The notes beneath the pieces are model-generated. The model was not told where the DNA came from, searched no databases, and was given only the letters and a program-made list of their open reading frames with translations. Of a stretch of DNA of 48,089 nt, positions 7,919 through 16,474 are shown piece after piece. Where the stretch lies: contig CALXKE010000001.1 of assembly GCA_944388805.1 (NCBI GenBank), positions 1 to 48,089 of the forward strand. The letters are read 5' to 3'. Origin of the DNA: an uncultured Clostridia bacterium (GTDB lineage: Bacteria > Bacillota > Clostridia > TANB77 > CAG-508). How positions within the stretch are numbered: position 1 is the stretch's first letter; every line of letters begins with the position of its first letter. The translations under genes were made by a program, and so were the position numbers.

Positions 7919-9543
7919 AAGAGTTAGTAGAAAATATAGAAAAACAAATCACAACAGATAAAGAAGTCATTTCTGTATTACCAAGAAATGGTATAAAAGC
8001 AATCAAAACATTATTAAAAACAATTTCGGATATGACCGAAAAATACGAAAAGCTAAATGAAAAATTGTTAAAAGAAATCGAAACTAGATATTCTGAATTG
8101 ACGACAGTTGAAGAAAATACAGAGATTCCTCAAATTGAGCAAGAAGTACTAAAATATAACATTGCCGAAAAAAATACAGATATGCGATCTTCATTTGAAA
8201 AAATGGGGCTAGACCGTGTGATATATAACGTAAACGGGTATTATAAGAGCAATTTAGAAAGATTAAACAAAGAAATTATTTTTAGTGTGAAACAATTTGA
8301 GAAAGTGGGAATCAAATTAACAGCAGAGGATTTTTGCATTAGTGAATATGCCAAAAAATATATGGAAGTTCTATTAAGAGAAGCTTATGATGGAGATATT
8401 AATTCAGAAGCCGTAAAAAATCAGTTTGAAAAAGTATATTGGGAATGTTCAGAAGTGGTATCACATTTATATGTTAATATCAGGTATATTTATGACAAAT
8501 ATGAAAGTCAAATCGATAGATTTTACAATGAAAAAGCGCAAGAAATCCTAAAAGGTCTTTCTTTAACAGTAGAAGGCGTTGAAGAAAAAAAGGCAGAATT
8601 AATAAAAAAGAAAAATCAAATCGAAGAAACAGATAATAAAATCATTTTAGACAAATTCTATACAGGTAGTTTAAATATAAATGATTATAAAGAAGATAAC
8701 TATAAGAAAATATATTTAGAATTAACAGATAAAGATGTTACCCAATTATCAGATAGTGAAAAAAATGAGATAGATGAAAATATTGATAAATTGAACACAA
8801 ATTTAACAGAATATGCAAAATATTTGGAATATAAATTTTTAGTTGAACAAGTATTGGAAACTAGACAAGAACTATTAAAAACTGCAGAAGCAAATAAAAA
8901 CAAGAAGGATAAGAAAGTTAAGAAAACACAATATGAATTACTAAAAGAAGAAATTAAAAAGTTGCAATCAGAGATATTTAAATTAAATGCTAAAATTGAA
9001 AAACCAAATAGAGGATTTTTTGAAAGAAAAAAAGCAGAAGAAAAGAAAGACAGTATTGCCATTTTACAAAGAAACAATTTGATTTTAGATTTAAAAAAGA
9101 CATATATGCAATTAGATGAAGAAATTATTAATCAAAACATACTTCAAGATTTAGATGAAACATCATCATTATTTGATGTTCTAAAATTCGCAAGCAGTTA
9201 TTATGGATATATGGCGAAAGCAATGATTAAAAATAATGAAGATATAACAGACAAGGAAATTGGAGAAAAGGCTGAAACAATAAGAAAATTTATTAATTTT
9301 TCTAATTTTACAGTTATCAATCATGTAAATATCAGTGATACGAAGGATTTATCAATTATCATAAAAGATAAATATAAATTATTAGGAATGCAAATTTCAA
9401 AAGAGAATTTTGAAGAAGACAGTATAGAAGATTTAATCAGAAAAGTAAAAATTATCAACAATTATAATAATATTCAAAAGAGTAAATTTTCTATCAAAGA
9501 CTTAGAATTTATCATGAATGTAAAAGAAATGCTAAAGAAATAA
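7915..9543 (+). CDS. Unknown coiled-coil protein of the SipW/AAA locus
   Basis: 542 residues from a GTG preceded by GAGGAGG (7901-7907). Lys/Glu-rich and almost wholly helical, with heptad-like stretches at about 215-235 and 325-400. No signal peptide or TM segment, so cytoplasmic. It overlaps the 45-residue gene by 4 bp, and its stop overlaps the ATG of a mini-ORF repeat (TAATG at 9541-9545). Together with the genes at 2192 and 5069 it may form a complex with the AAA+ ATPase; this is inferred from co-location alone. Confidence 0.62.
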   Translation: MKELVENIEKQITTDKEVISVLPRNGIKAIKTLLKTISDMTEKYEKLNEKLLKEIETRYSELTTVEENTEIPQIEQEVLKYNIAEKNTDMRSSFEKMGLDRVIYNVNGYYKSNLERLNKEIIFSVKQFEKVGIKLTAEDFCISEYAKKYMEVLLREAYDGDINSEAVKNQFEKVYWECSEVVSHLYVNIRYIYDKYESQIDRFYNEKAQEILKGLSLTVEGVEEKKAELIKKKNQIEETDNKIILDKFYTGSLNINDYKEDNYKKIYLELTDKDVTQLSDSEKNEIDENIDKLNTNLTEYAKYLEYKFLVEQVLETRQELLKTAEANKNKKDKKVKKTQYELLKEEIKKLQSEIFKLNAKIEKPNRGFFERKKAEEKKDSIAILQRNNLILDLKKTYMQLDEEIINQNILQDLDETSSLFDVLKFASSYYGYMAKAMIKNNEDITDKEIGEKAETIRKFINFSNFTVINHVNISDTKDLSIIIKDKYKLLGMQISKENFEEDSIEDLIRKVKIINNYNNIQKSKFSIKDLEFIMNVKEMLKK

Positions 9544-9618
9544 TGTCACATAGACTTCGTTTGTCAATGAGACATGTCGCATAGACAAACGAACTCAATG
9601 AGACACAAAAGAAAATAA
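9543..9618 (+). repeat. Two TGTCGCAT repeats, the first with inverted loop
   Basis: Copy c1 (from 9543) has the loop in the opposite orientation (CTTCGTTTGTC), as if the element had flipped. Copy c2 (from 9574) is the usual form and reads MSHRQTNSMRHKRK. The c2 stop TAA (9616-9618) overlaps the ATG of the next signal peptidase gene by one base (TAATG), and that gene has no other evident ribosome binding site. Confidence 0.8.
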
Positions 9619-10238
9619 TGGAGCTGAGAACAAAATTGGAATATGATGTTAAAAAAATTTCTCATAAAATAAAAAATAAAAAAAGAACAAAAAAAATAAT
9701 AAAGTTTGTTATATTGATTAGTTTAATCATTCTTTTTATAGTAAATGTAATTTTATCATTAGAAGAAAAAAAACATATTTTTGGAATCTATATGTTTAAT
9801 ATTGTTTCTGAAAGTATGGAGCCAACATTTTATAAAGATGATTTAGCAATTGTCAAAAGTTGCAATTTAGAAGAACTAAAAAAGGGGGATATTATCACTT
9901 TTAAACAAGAAGATAGAATCATTTCACATAGAATATCAGAAATTACAAACGAAAAGGGAGAACGAACCATTATTACCAAAGGTGATAATAATGAAGTAGA
10001 AGATTTGGAACCAGTAAATACACAAAATATATATGGTAAGGTAGTATTTATTGTTCCTAAAATAGGGAAATTTGTAAATTACATACAAACGATAAGCGGA
10101 TTTGTGAATGTATGTATTTTGATAGTGATTATATGGATTCTAGTAAGTTTTAGAGAAAATGTGATAAACAATAGAAAAATCAAAAGAAAAAAATATGAAA
10201 TAAAAAAATTGAGAGATAATTATAAGATAGAGGGTTAA
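9618..10238 (+). CDS. sipW: SipW-type signal peptidase I
   Basis: 206 residues. Lys-rich N-terminus, TM segment about 28-47, catalytic serine in VSESMEP (Ser66), histidine in ISHR (His104), KGDNN near 121-125, second TM segment about 150-170 and a basic end. It belongs to the Ser-His SipW branch, with SESM instead of the usual TGSM. No Shine-Dalgarno is visible at its ATG. The stop of a repeat-encoded mini-ORF overlaps the start, so coupling by termination and reinitiation is plausible. It is followed 3 bp later by another SipW-type gene. Confidence 0.86.
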   Translation: MELRTKLEYDVKKISHKIKNKKRTKKIIKFVILISLIILFIVNVILSLEEKKHIFGIYMFNIVSESMEPTFYKDDLAIVKSCNLEELKKGDIITFKQEDRIISHRISEITNEKGERTIITKGDNNEVEDLEPVNTQNIYGKVVFIVPKIGKFVNYIQTISGFVNVCILIVIIWILVSFRENVINNRKIKRKKYEIKKLRDNYKIEG

Positions 10239-10241
10239 ACT

Positions 10242-11129
10242 ATGAAGAATGATAATAGACAAAAAAGCAATGCAAAGAAAATAATAAAAATTGTATTCAT
10301 AATTTTATATCAACTACTTGTCATAATGGCTTTAATCTTAACAATGGTAATTGTTTTACAAAGAGTAACCAATAGTAATGGCTCAATAGGTGGATATAAA
10401 ATATTTAGAGTTATTACTGGAAGTATGGAGCCTGAATATGAAGTTGGAGAAGTAGTTATCAGTAAGGAAATAGATCCTAAGGATATTGAAGTAGGAGATG
10501 ACATTGTATACTTAGGTAAAACTGGCGAATATGCTGGCAAAATTATCATGCATAATGTTGTAGGGATTGATACAAATCAAGATGGAAGATTGACTTTCCA
10601 TGCAAAAGGTTTACAAAGTAATAGTGTTGAAGATCCTCAAATTAGTGAGGAACAAATATATGGTGTTGTAAAGTACAGGGCTCATATTTTGACAATATTG
10701 TATAATTTGGCAACAAATATATATTCCATATTTTTTATCATTATCATTTTAGTATTAAATGTATTTATAGCCTTTAATACACCTAAAAAATCAAAAAAAT
10801 CTAAAAAACGTAAAGTAAAACAAATTGCTAATAATAGTGATGCATTTGATAATGTATCAGATGAAGATTTTGAAGAAGTAGTAGAGGAAGATATAGAAGA
10901 AACAGAAGATGAATTTGACGAAGAGGCAGATGATGAGGAAGAAACGTATGATGTTGCTGAGAGTGAAGAGGATATAGAAGAGAAAATTGAAAAGAATCAA
11001 GATGAGGACATCGAAAAGAAAGCACATGAAAAAATCATAAATGAAAAAATGCGAGAATATTATAACAAAACAATAAATCATACAAAAAATAATGCACAAG
11101 AGAAAAAGGGGAGAAATAAAAACAAATGA
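10242..11129 (+). CDS. sipW: SipW-type signal peptidase with long acidic C-terminal tail
   Basis: 295 residues. TM segment about 15-39, catalytic serine in ITGSMEP (Ser61), histidine in IMHNV (His104; the usual THR context is altered), FHAKG near 119-123, second TM segment about 145-170. After the membrane comes a cytoplasmic tail of ~120 residues: first Lys-rich, then Asp/Glu-rich, then Lys/Glu coil. Such a tail is not part of the normal enzyme and echoes the charged tails at 2-424 and 6191. It lies tandem to the sipW at 9618. The substrate is likely one of the TasA-like proteins downstream. Confidence 0.85.
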   Translation: MKNDNRQKSNAKKIIKIVFIILYQLLVIMALILTMVIVLQRVTNSNGSIGGYKIFRVITGSMEPEYEVGEVVISKEIDPKDIEVGDDIVYLGKTGEYAGKIIMHNVVGIDTNQDGRLTFHAKGLQSNSVEDPQISEEQIYGVVKYRAHILTILYNLATNIYSIFFIIIILVLNVFIAFNTPKKSKKSKKRKVKQIANNSDAFDNVSDEDFEEVVEEDIEETEDEFDEEADDEEETYDVAESEEDIEEKIEKNQDEDIEKKAHEKIINEKMREYYNKTINHTKNNAQEKKGRNKNK

Positions 11130-11144
11130 TAGAATGGAGGTATT

Positions 11145-11843
11145 ATGAATATATTACGTGAATTTAGACGAATAAAAAAGCGAAGTATGCCAGTTAGAAT
11201 TTTACTAATTTTGATATTTTCTGTAATATTAATAATAAATACCTATGCCTGGTTTAATGCAAATGAACCAGTTAATATGAGTGGATTAGAAGCAGATGTA
11301 ACACCTTGGGATGTTCGATACTATGTGGATGATAAAGAAGTGCTAGATGAGAGTGTTACATTTACAATAGATGAATTGTATCCAGGTATGCCTGATAGAG
11401 AAGACACTGTACGAATTTATAATATGGGTGCAACAAGTACTAGCATAACTTATGAATTAACCTCTGTAAAAATATTTGGTCAAGACATGTTAGACCAATT
11501 GAAGGAGAATGGCATTATTCAAACAGAAGGAAATACTACACATATATTTGCAGATGACACGAAATATCCTTTTGATATAAGCTATACTTACGATAAAACG
11601 AGATTAGATGGAGAATATGTAGATGATGAAACGACACCAAATGCTGGAGCAACCTTTCAGTTTCATGCTAGTTGGGAGTATCAAGGAAATGGAACAGACG
11701 AGGAAATTCTTGCCAGAGATATTTTAGATACTATGTTTGGACAAAATGCTTATGAGTATTATCAAAATGAAGAAAATGATTCTTCAAAAGCAATAGAAAT
11801 TACTGTAAAGATAACCAGCTCAATGATAAGGCCAAATACATAA
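11145..11843 (+). CDS. TasA-like secreted protein (TYAWF-type signal)
   Basis: 232 residues, RBS GGAGG. A basic N-terminus, hydrophobic segment about 17-34, then NTYAWFNANEPV. The TYAWF junction is typical of SipW-processed TasA-like proteins in clostridia. The ectodomain is beta-rich with a YPGMPDREDTV motif near 81 resembling the Pro-Gly strand motif of the family. No enzymatic motif. The gene ends the first gene group; a nested palindrome and a strong promoter follow before the next gene. Confidence 0.65.
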   Translation: MNILREFRRIKKRSMPVRILLILIFSVILIINTYAWFNANEPVNMSGLEADVTPWDVRYYVDDKEVLDESVTFTIDELYPGMPDREDTVRIYNMGATSTSITYELTSVKIFGQDMLDQLKENGIIQTEGNTTHIFADDTKYPFDISYTYDKTRLDGEYVDDETTPNAGATFQFHASWEYQGNGTDEEILARDILDTMFGQNAYEYYQNEENDSSKAIEITVKITSSMIRPNT

Positions 11844-11855
11844 ATTTTATTGTTT

Positions 11856-12046
11856 ACAGCTAACGCATTGTATATTTATTTGAATAAATTCCTCGGCTCA
11901 ATACATACTTTAGCCTTTCTAATGATAAATTAAACGAGCCTCTCGCTGTTCACGCTTCCTCATTTAATTTATCATAAGAAAGGCTACAAGTACTCCAATC
12001 GCATTCGTCATTTATTCAAATAAATATACAATGCGTTGGCTGATAA
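11856..12046. repeat. Nested palindromic element, long copy
   Basis: Outer arms (11857-11889 and about 12011-12044) are near-perfect inverted repeats containing GCATTGTATATTTATTTGAA and its complement. Inner arms GCCTTTCT and AGAAAGGC are separated by a region with AACGAGCCTCTCGC. The core (about 11890-12010) recurs at 36572-36700 with about 80% identity by eye. It has the look of a MITE-like or structured RNA repeat. It fills most of the 350-bp gap between 11843 and 12195. Confidence 0.75.
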
Positions 12047-12117
12047 ATAAGTAATAAAATAGTAAATCAATAGGAAAATTGTAACAGAAATGTAATAAAA
12101 ATGTAACACCAAATTTA

Positions 12118-12146
12118 TTGACAAAAAATAGAAGTCTGAGTATAAT
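12118..12146 (+). promoter_or_regulatory. Strong sigma-A promoter for the 12195 gene group
   Basis: Consensus -35 TTGACA (12118-12123), 17-nt spacer, consensus -10 TATAAT (12141-12146), about 49 bp before the ATG at 12195. It suggests that the membrane protein at 12195, and perhaps the major TasA-like gene at 13095, are transcribed separately from the upstream genes. Confidence 0.75.
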
Positions 12147-12194
12147 TTTTATAGAAAATGTAGAAAAACATATTTTGAAAAGCTAGGTGAGATT

Positions 12195-12995
12195 ATGGCA
12201 AATGAAGAAACAACAAATACGCAATTACAAGATGCACCAACACTGGAAGAGCAAATTGATGAAGCGACACTTGGTGAAAAATTAGAAAAAAAGGCAAAAA
12301 AGGAAAAACGAAAAAATAAAAGACGTATTGCTTTTGAAATATTTTTAGTACTTATTGTATTACTGTTAATTAATGTGTACATTGTATTATCCATATTTTA
12401 TAAAGGAGAAAATTTCACCGTCACACTAGATAGTGAATATGGAAGAGAAAGTGGATTAGTTATCTACGAAGATCCTGAAAACAAATATACTAGAACCTTT
12501 TTAAGATCAAAAGACATAGAATTTTTTACAGATATTTCTATAAATTGGTTGCCAGAAGATATAGATAATGAAGGAAATGGCTCACATAATGGTAGAAATT
12601 ACATAGCATATACATTTTATGCAGAAAATATGGGACAAGACACTATAAATTATTGGACAACCATAAAAATAGATGATGTTGTAAGAAATGTAGATGAAGC
12701 AATTAGAGTTATGGTATTTAAAAATGGCGAAAGAGTAGTTTATGCAAAAAATAATAGAGAAACAGGAGAACCAGAACCTGAGACAACACCTTTTAAAGAT
12801 GAAGACACTGTTATGTTAGATTTAACAGAAAATTTCGAAGTAGGCGATATAGACAAATGGACTGTTGTTGTCTGGGTAGAGGGAGATGATCCTGAATGCT
12901 TAGATGATTTAATCGGTGGAGAAATCAAAATGCATATGACACTTACAGAGGAACATATTTTACAAGAAGATGAAACTCCACAAGATGAAAGATAG
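12195..12995 (+). CDS. Single-pass membrane protein with TasA-like ectodomain
   Basis: 266 residues. A cytoplasmic, Glu/Lys-rich N-terminus (about 1-50) is followed by one TM segment (about 52-72) and a beta-rich extracellular domain. It lacks the TYAWF junction of its neighbours, so it may remain anchored rather than be released by SipW. No catalytic motif is recognised. It has its own strong promoter and lies 100 bp before the large TasA-like gene. A role as membrane anchor or assembly factor for the fibre would fit but is inference. Confidence 0.6.
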   Translation: MANEETTNTQLQDAPTLEEQIDEATLGEKLEKKAKKEKRKNKRRIAFEIFLVLIVLLLINVYIVLSIFYKGENFTVTLDSEYGRESGLVIYEDPENKYTRTFLRSKDIEFFTDISINWLPEDIDNEGNGSHNGRNYIAYTFYAENMGQDTINYWTTIKIDDVVRNVDEAIRVMVFKNGERVVYAKNNRETGEPEPETTPFKDEDTVMLDLTENFEVGDIDKWTVVVWVEGDDPECLDDLIGGEIKMHMTLTEEHILQEDETPQDER

Positions 12996-13002
12996 TCATA
13001 TC

Positions 13003-13057
13003 ATAAACTTTTGTGAACAAATCACACAAAAGATTAAAATGTTTATAAGTTTTTTTA
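13003..13057 (+). terminator. Possible attenuator or terminator before the major TasA-like gene
   Basis: Stem TTTTGTG/CACAAAA (within 13009-13031) extended by ATAAAC/GTTTAT, with an asymmetric bulge, then a run of seven T (13050-13056). It lies between 12995 and 13095 and could partly stop transcription, giving different levels of the two proteins. Confidence 0.4.
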
Positions 13058-13094
13058 TATATAATTTAATTTAAAGAAAGAAAGGGAGTAAAAA

Positions 13095-14375
13095 ATGAGA
13101 GAAGAAAACATTCAAAGAAACTCAAGAAAAAGATTAAATGCTTTAATTTTATTAGTAGCATTTACAGCAATCTTATTAATTGTATCAACTTATGCGTGGT
13201 TCTCTACGCAGAAAAACGTAACATTAGGTGGACTAGCAGGTAAAGTAAATGTAGCTGAAGGTCTACAAATTTCATTAGATGCTTTAAACTGGGCCAATGA
13301 AATTGATTTAACAAATGATGCAGAAGCATATTTTGCACAAACTAATACAGACTTAGGACTAGATGGAACTGCTGGAAAAGAAAAATTATCATTAAAAAAT
13401 CCTTGGAAAAAAGCAGCAGATTCTAGTTATGAAGCACGTAATAACTTAGTACCAAGTGAATTATTACCAGTTTCTACAACAGCACAAACAAATGAGGGAA
13501 TTGGATTAAATGATTTCAACATGTATAGAGGAGAAAATGAATCAGGAATTAAATTAACTGGAGTTGAAAAAGTAGCAGCTGAGAATGCATCAGGATATTA
13601 TGCAATTGACTTCTTCTTACAAAACTCTTCATCAGAAGAAGCAATGGAAGGAGATGGAGACTTACTTAGAATTGAGCCTGGTTCAGAAATCATATTAGAT
13701 ACAACATCAAAAGAATCAACAGGTTTACAAAATACTTTTAGAGTGGCTTTTGCTATATTTGATGATGACGGAGTTGAGGCAAATACATTAGTTAATAATA
13801 CACCAACTCAAGCTCAAATTTTAGCTTCAACTACAGGTGATGATCGTGAAATAACAGATGTTGCTATTTGGGAACCAAATGCAAGTGGTGCACAAGTTGG
13901 AGATAGCCCAGCAATAGAAACATATGCAGCACATGTTAATTACATATTACAAAACAATAATAAAGTAACATTTTCAGCAGCAGATAAAAGTGAATTTACA
14001 ATAGATTCATCAAATAAGTTCACAGCAGATAAAGCAATTCCTACATATGCTTTAACAGCTGCATCTGTTACAAAAGCAAATATAGATGATATATATAACT
14101 GGGATTCAGAAGCAACAACAAATGGATTAGTAAGACAATATACACTTCAAACACCAAATTCAGGAGTGGCAGATTCAACTCAATTAATTAGTGCTAAAGA
14201 TGCTACTAAAGCTCAATTTAAAATTGAACCAGGTAAATATGTGCATATGAGAATGTATGTATGGTTAGAAGGACAAGATGTTGACTGTATCAACTATGCT
14301 TCACTTGGAGGAAGCTTAACAATTGACGTTGGATTAAGCAAACCAGGTTCAGAAAACGATGAATTAGGTGGCTAA
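13095..14375 (+). CDS. TasA-like secreted protein, candidate major fibre subunit
   Basis: 426 residues, RBS AAGGGAG. Signal segment about 14-32 followed by STYAWFSTQKNVTLGGLAG, a classic TasA-type junction. The mature part is large, Ala/Thr/Asn/Ser-rich and low in Cys. The codon choice is more regular (many GCA, TTA, ACA), which together with its own RBS and terminator suggests high expression. Similar large TYAWF proteins in clostridia are annotated as secreted TasA-like or uncharacterised. I infer a structural surface or fibre subunit; no enzymatic motif is seen. Confidence 0.62.
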   Translation: MREENIQRNSRKRLNALILLVAFTAILLIVSTYAWFSTQKNVTLGGLAGKVNVAEGLQISLDALNWANEIDLTNDAEAYFAQTNTDLGLDGTAGKEKLSLKNPWKKAADSSYEARNNLVPSELLPVSTTAQTNEGIGLNDFNMYRGENESGIKLTGVEKVAAENASGYYAIDFFLQNSSSEEAMEGDGDLLRIEPGSEIILDTTSKESTGLQNTFRVAFAIFDDDGVEANTLVNNTPTQAQILASTTGDDREITDVAIWEPNASGAQVGDSPAIETYAAHVNYILQNNNKVTFSAADKSEFTIDSSNKFTADKAIPTYALTAASVTKANIDDIYNWDSEATTNGLVRQYTLQTPNSGVADSTQLISAKDATKAQFKIEPGKYVHMRMYVWLEGQDVDCINYASLGGSLTIDVGLSKPGSENDELGG

Positions 14376-14420
14376 TATCCAAAAATATGAAAATATAGAA
14401 TGAGATGATAAATATAATAA

Positions 14421-14470
14421 GAAGAACCATAATAATCAAGCGGATAGTTTGGTAATTATGGTTCTTTTTG
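14421..14470 (+). terminator. Rho-independent terminator after the 13095 gene
   Basis: Stem AGAACCATAAT (14423-14433) with ATTATGGTTCT (14455-14465), followed by TTTTT. The loop is about 21 nt. Confidence 0.8.
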
Positions 14471-14643
14471 TCCATTGGGAATGTTCATATATATACATAA
14501 GCTTTATATCAATATATCAAATTTTATCCAATAAAAAATCCACTATTATTTAGAACTGTAACCAAAAAGTCTTATAAAATTTCAAAAAATAGCAAGAAAG
14601 AGTTGAAGAAAAAAGAAAAATTTAGTAAAATAAAGGAGGAAAA

Positions 14644-14676
14644 ATGTCGCATTGACAAACGAACTCAATGCGACAC
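14644..14676 (+). repeat. TGTCGCAT hairpin repeat, copy d
   Basis: Perfect 8-bp arms. The usual frame is stopped at codon 4 (TGA), but a second ATG at 14668 opens a 16-codon frame. Its TGA (14716-14718) overlaps the ATG of the next gene (ATGA at 14715). Confidence 0.85.
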
Positions 14677-14714
14677 GACAGACACAAAAGAGAAAAGGAG
14701 GGTAAAAAATACAA

Positions 14715-16394
14715 ATGAGCAATATACTGCGTAAACATAGAAAATCAAACCAAAAGAATAAACTAAGAAAATCGTTATTATTGATTTTTACCCTTATATT
14801 GACAACTTTTGCATGGTTTGCATATACCAAAATATTAAATCCGAGTTTGGACATACATGTAGCAGCATGGGATATGGAGTATTATATAAATGGTGAAAAG
14901 AAGGAAAATCCGATTGGGATCGAGTTCCCAACATTATATCCTCAAATGGAAGACCAAGTGGTTACGGTTGACATTTTAAATAATGGAGAGGCATTAGTAG
15001 ACTTAAGCTATCATATACAGGAAATATCGATTGTTGGCGTCTCCTATGAATTGGTACAAGAGGGAGAACAACCTACAACTGAGAATTATATAATGATTGC
15101 AGAACCAGTATTAGAATCAGATCCAGAAACAGGAGAACTTATATCAAAAGGAATTATCATAAATGATCCTGAAAAATTTCCATTTACACTAGAAATTGAA
15201 CATTCTCTGCAGGTAGCAGCACTAGATGATGCCTATTTAAAGGTTACAGCAAAATGGCCGGGTGATAATGATGAATTAGACACAGAATGGGGATATATAG
15301 TAGGAAAATATTTTGAAGAAAACCCAGATGCTACAACAGCTATGGCAATCAATCTAAGTATAGATTCATATCAAGCAAATGACGAAATTATAGGTGGAAC
15401 AGGAAATCTACCAAATGGACCTGGTACTAGACCATATTTGCCAAGTTCTGATTTTACACAAGTAGAAGGAACAACATTAGATACAGGATTAATCATCCAA
15501 GATTCAGCTGGAAATGAATATGTTTGGGTAGAGGTACCAAAATTAGCAAGTGTATATCCAACAGCTGGTATTAGTATAACAGAGTTTACAGATGAAGAAT
15601 ATCAAAAAATTGAAAATGATTTACATACTTATGCTTCAACATATAGAAATGGAACTTCAGCAAGTGATACATATTATTCAGAAGACACAACAGGATTATC
15701 AAGTAGTGAATATACTGAGTTAAAGCAAAAAATGTTAAAGAGTGTATATCAACATGGAGGTTTCTATATATCAAGATATGAAGCAGGAACGAATGTAAGA
15801 AGAAATGGACATACATCTATTGCAGACTTAGTTCCAATGTCACAAGCAAATCAATATCCAATCAATTGGATAACCTGTAGTGAGGCGCAAGAATTGGCAA
15901 GTAAGGCAAGCACTAATGGATATTCAGGAAGTTTACTATTTGGTATTCAATGGGATTTAGTACAAAAATATATAGAATCAAAGGCAGTAAATCAAGGAAC
16001 AGCAATTGGAACCATTCAGTCACAATTAATCAATAATAGTTCATCTTGGGGAAATTATAGGACAAGTACATATAATATTGTAAATAGCAATGCACAATAT
16101 TCAACTAATAATGGTTCACAATGGTTACAAGCACCTTATAATAAAACTTCTGCAAGTTCTGTATTACTATCAACAGGAGCAAATAGTGATTTTGGAAAAC
16201 AAAGTATATTAGACTTAGCAGGAAATGTATGGGAATGGACTTTGGAAAATTCAAATGTAGATTCTCAACCATGTGTTATCAGAGGTGGATCTTACGAGAG
16301 TAGTGCTTCTTCTGAATTAACTGTAAATAGTAGAAGTAATAATACTACGACACAAACATATTGGAGTATTGGATTTAGAATGACGATATTCTAA
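14715..16394 (+). CDS. TasA-like secreted protein with C-terminal FGE/SUMF1-like domain
   Basis: 559 residues; GGAGG upstream at 14698-14702. Signal segment about 20-36 with TTFAWFAYT, then a TasA-like domain to about residue 225 containing PTLYPQMEDQVV. A Gly/Pro linker leads to a C-terminal domain with the hallmarks of the formylglycine-generating enzyme (SUMF1/EgtB) fold: GGFYISRYEAG near 350, PINWITCSEAQ near 380, DLAGNVWEWT near 497, RGGSY near 520, and terminal IGFRM. The two Cys that make FGE an oxidase are not apparent, so it is probably a binding or structural version of the fold. It is the last gene of the left locus and is followed by a terminator. Confidence 0.75.
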   Translation: MSNILRKHRKSNQKNKLRKSLLLIFTLILTTFAWFAYTKILNPSLDIHVAAWDMEYYINGEKKENPIGIEFPTLYPQMEDQVVTVDILNNGEALVDLSYHIQEISIVGVSYELVQEGEQPTTENYIMIAEPVLESDPETGELISKGIIINDPEKFPFTLEIEHSLQVAALDDAYLKVTAKWPGDNDELDTEWGYIVGKYFEENPDATTAMAINLSIDSYQANDEIIGGTGNLPNGPGTRPYLPSSDFTQVEGTTLDTGLIIQDSAGNEYVWVEVPKLASVYPTAGISITEFTDEEYQKIENDLHTYASTYRNGTSASDTYYSEDTTGLSSSEYTELKQKMLKSVYQHGGFYISRYEAGTNVRRNGHTSIADLVPMSQANQYPINWITCSEAQELASKASTNGYSGSLLFGIQWDLVQKYIESKAVNQGTAIGTIQSQLINNSSSWGNYRTSTYNIVNSNAQYSTNNGSQWLQAPYNKTSASSVLLSTGANSDFGKQSILDLAGNVWEWTLENSNVDSQPCVIRGGSYESSASSELTVNSRSNNTTTQTYWSIGFRMTIF

Positions 16395-16427
16395 AATGAA
16401 AGAAATATTTTAAGAACAATTATGATT

Positions 16428-16466
16428 AAGAAAAAACACATCTACAATATGGATGTGTTTTTTCTT
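16428..16466. terminator. Bidirectional terminator
   Basis: Stem AAAAAACACATC/GATGTGTTTTTT with an 8-9 nt loop. A and T tracts on both sides suit both the + gene ending at 16394 and the - gene ending at 16475. Confidence 0.85.
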
Positions 16467-16474
16467 TACATATC

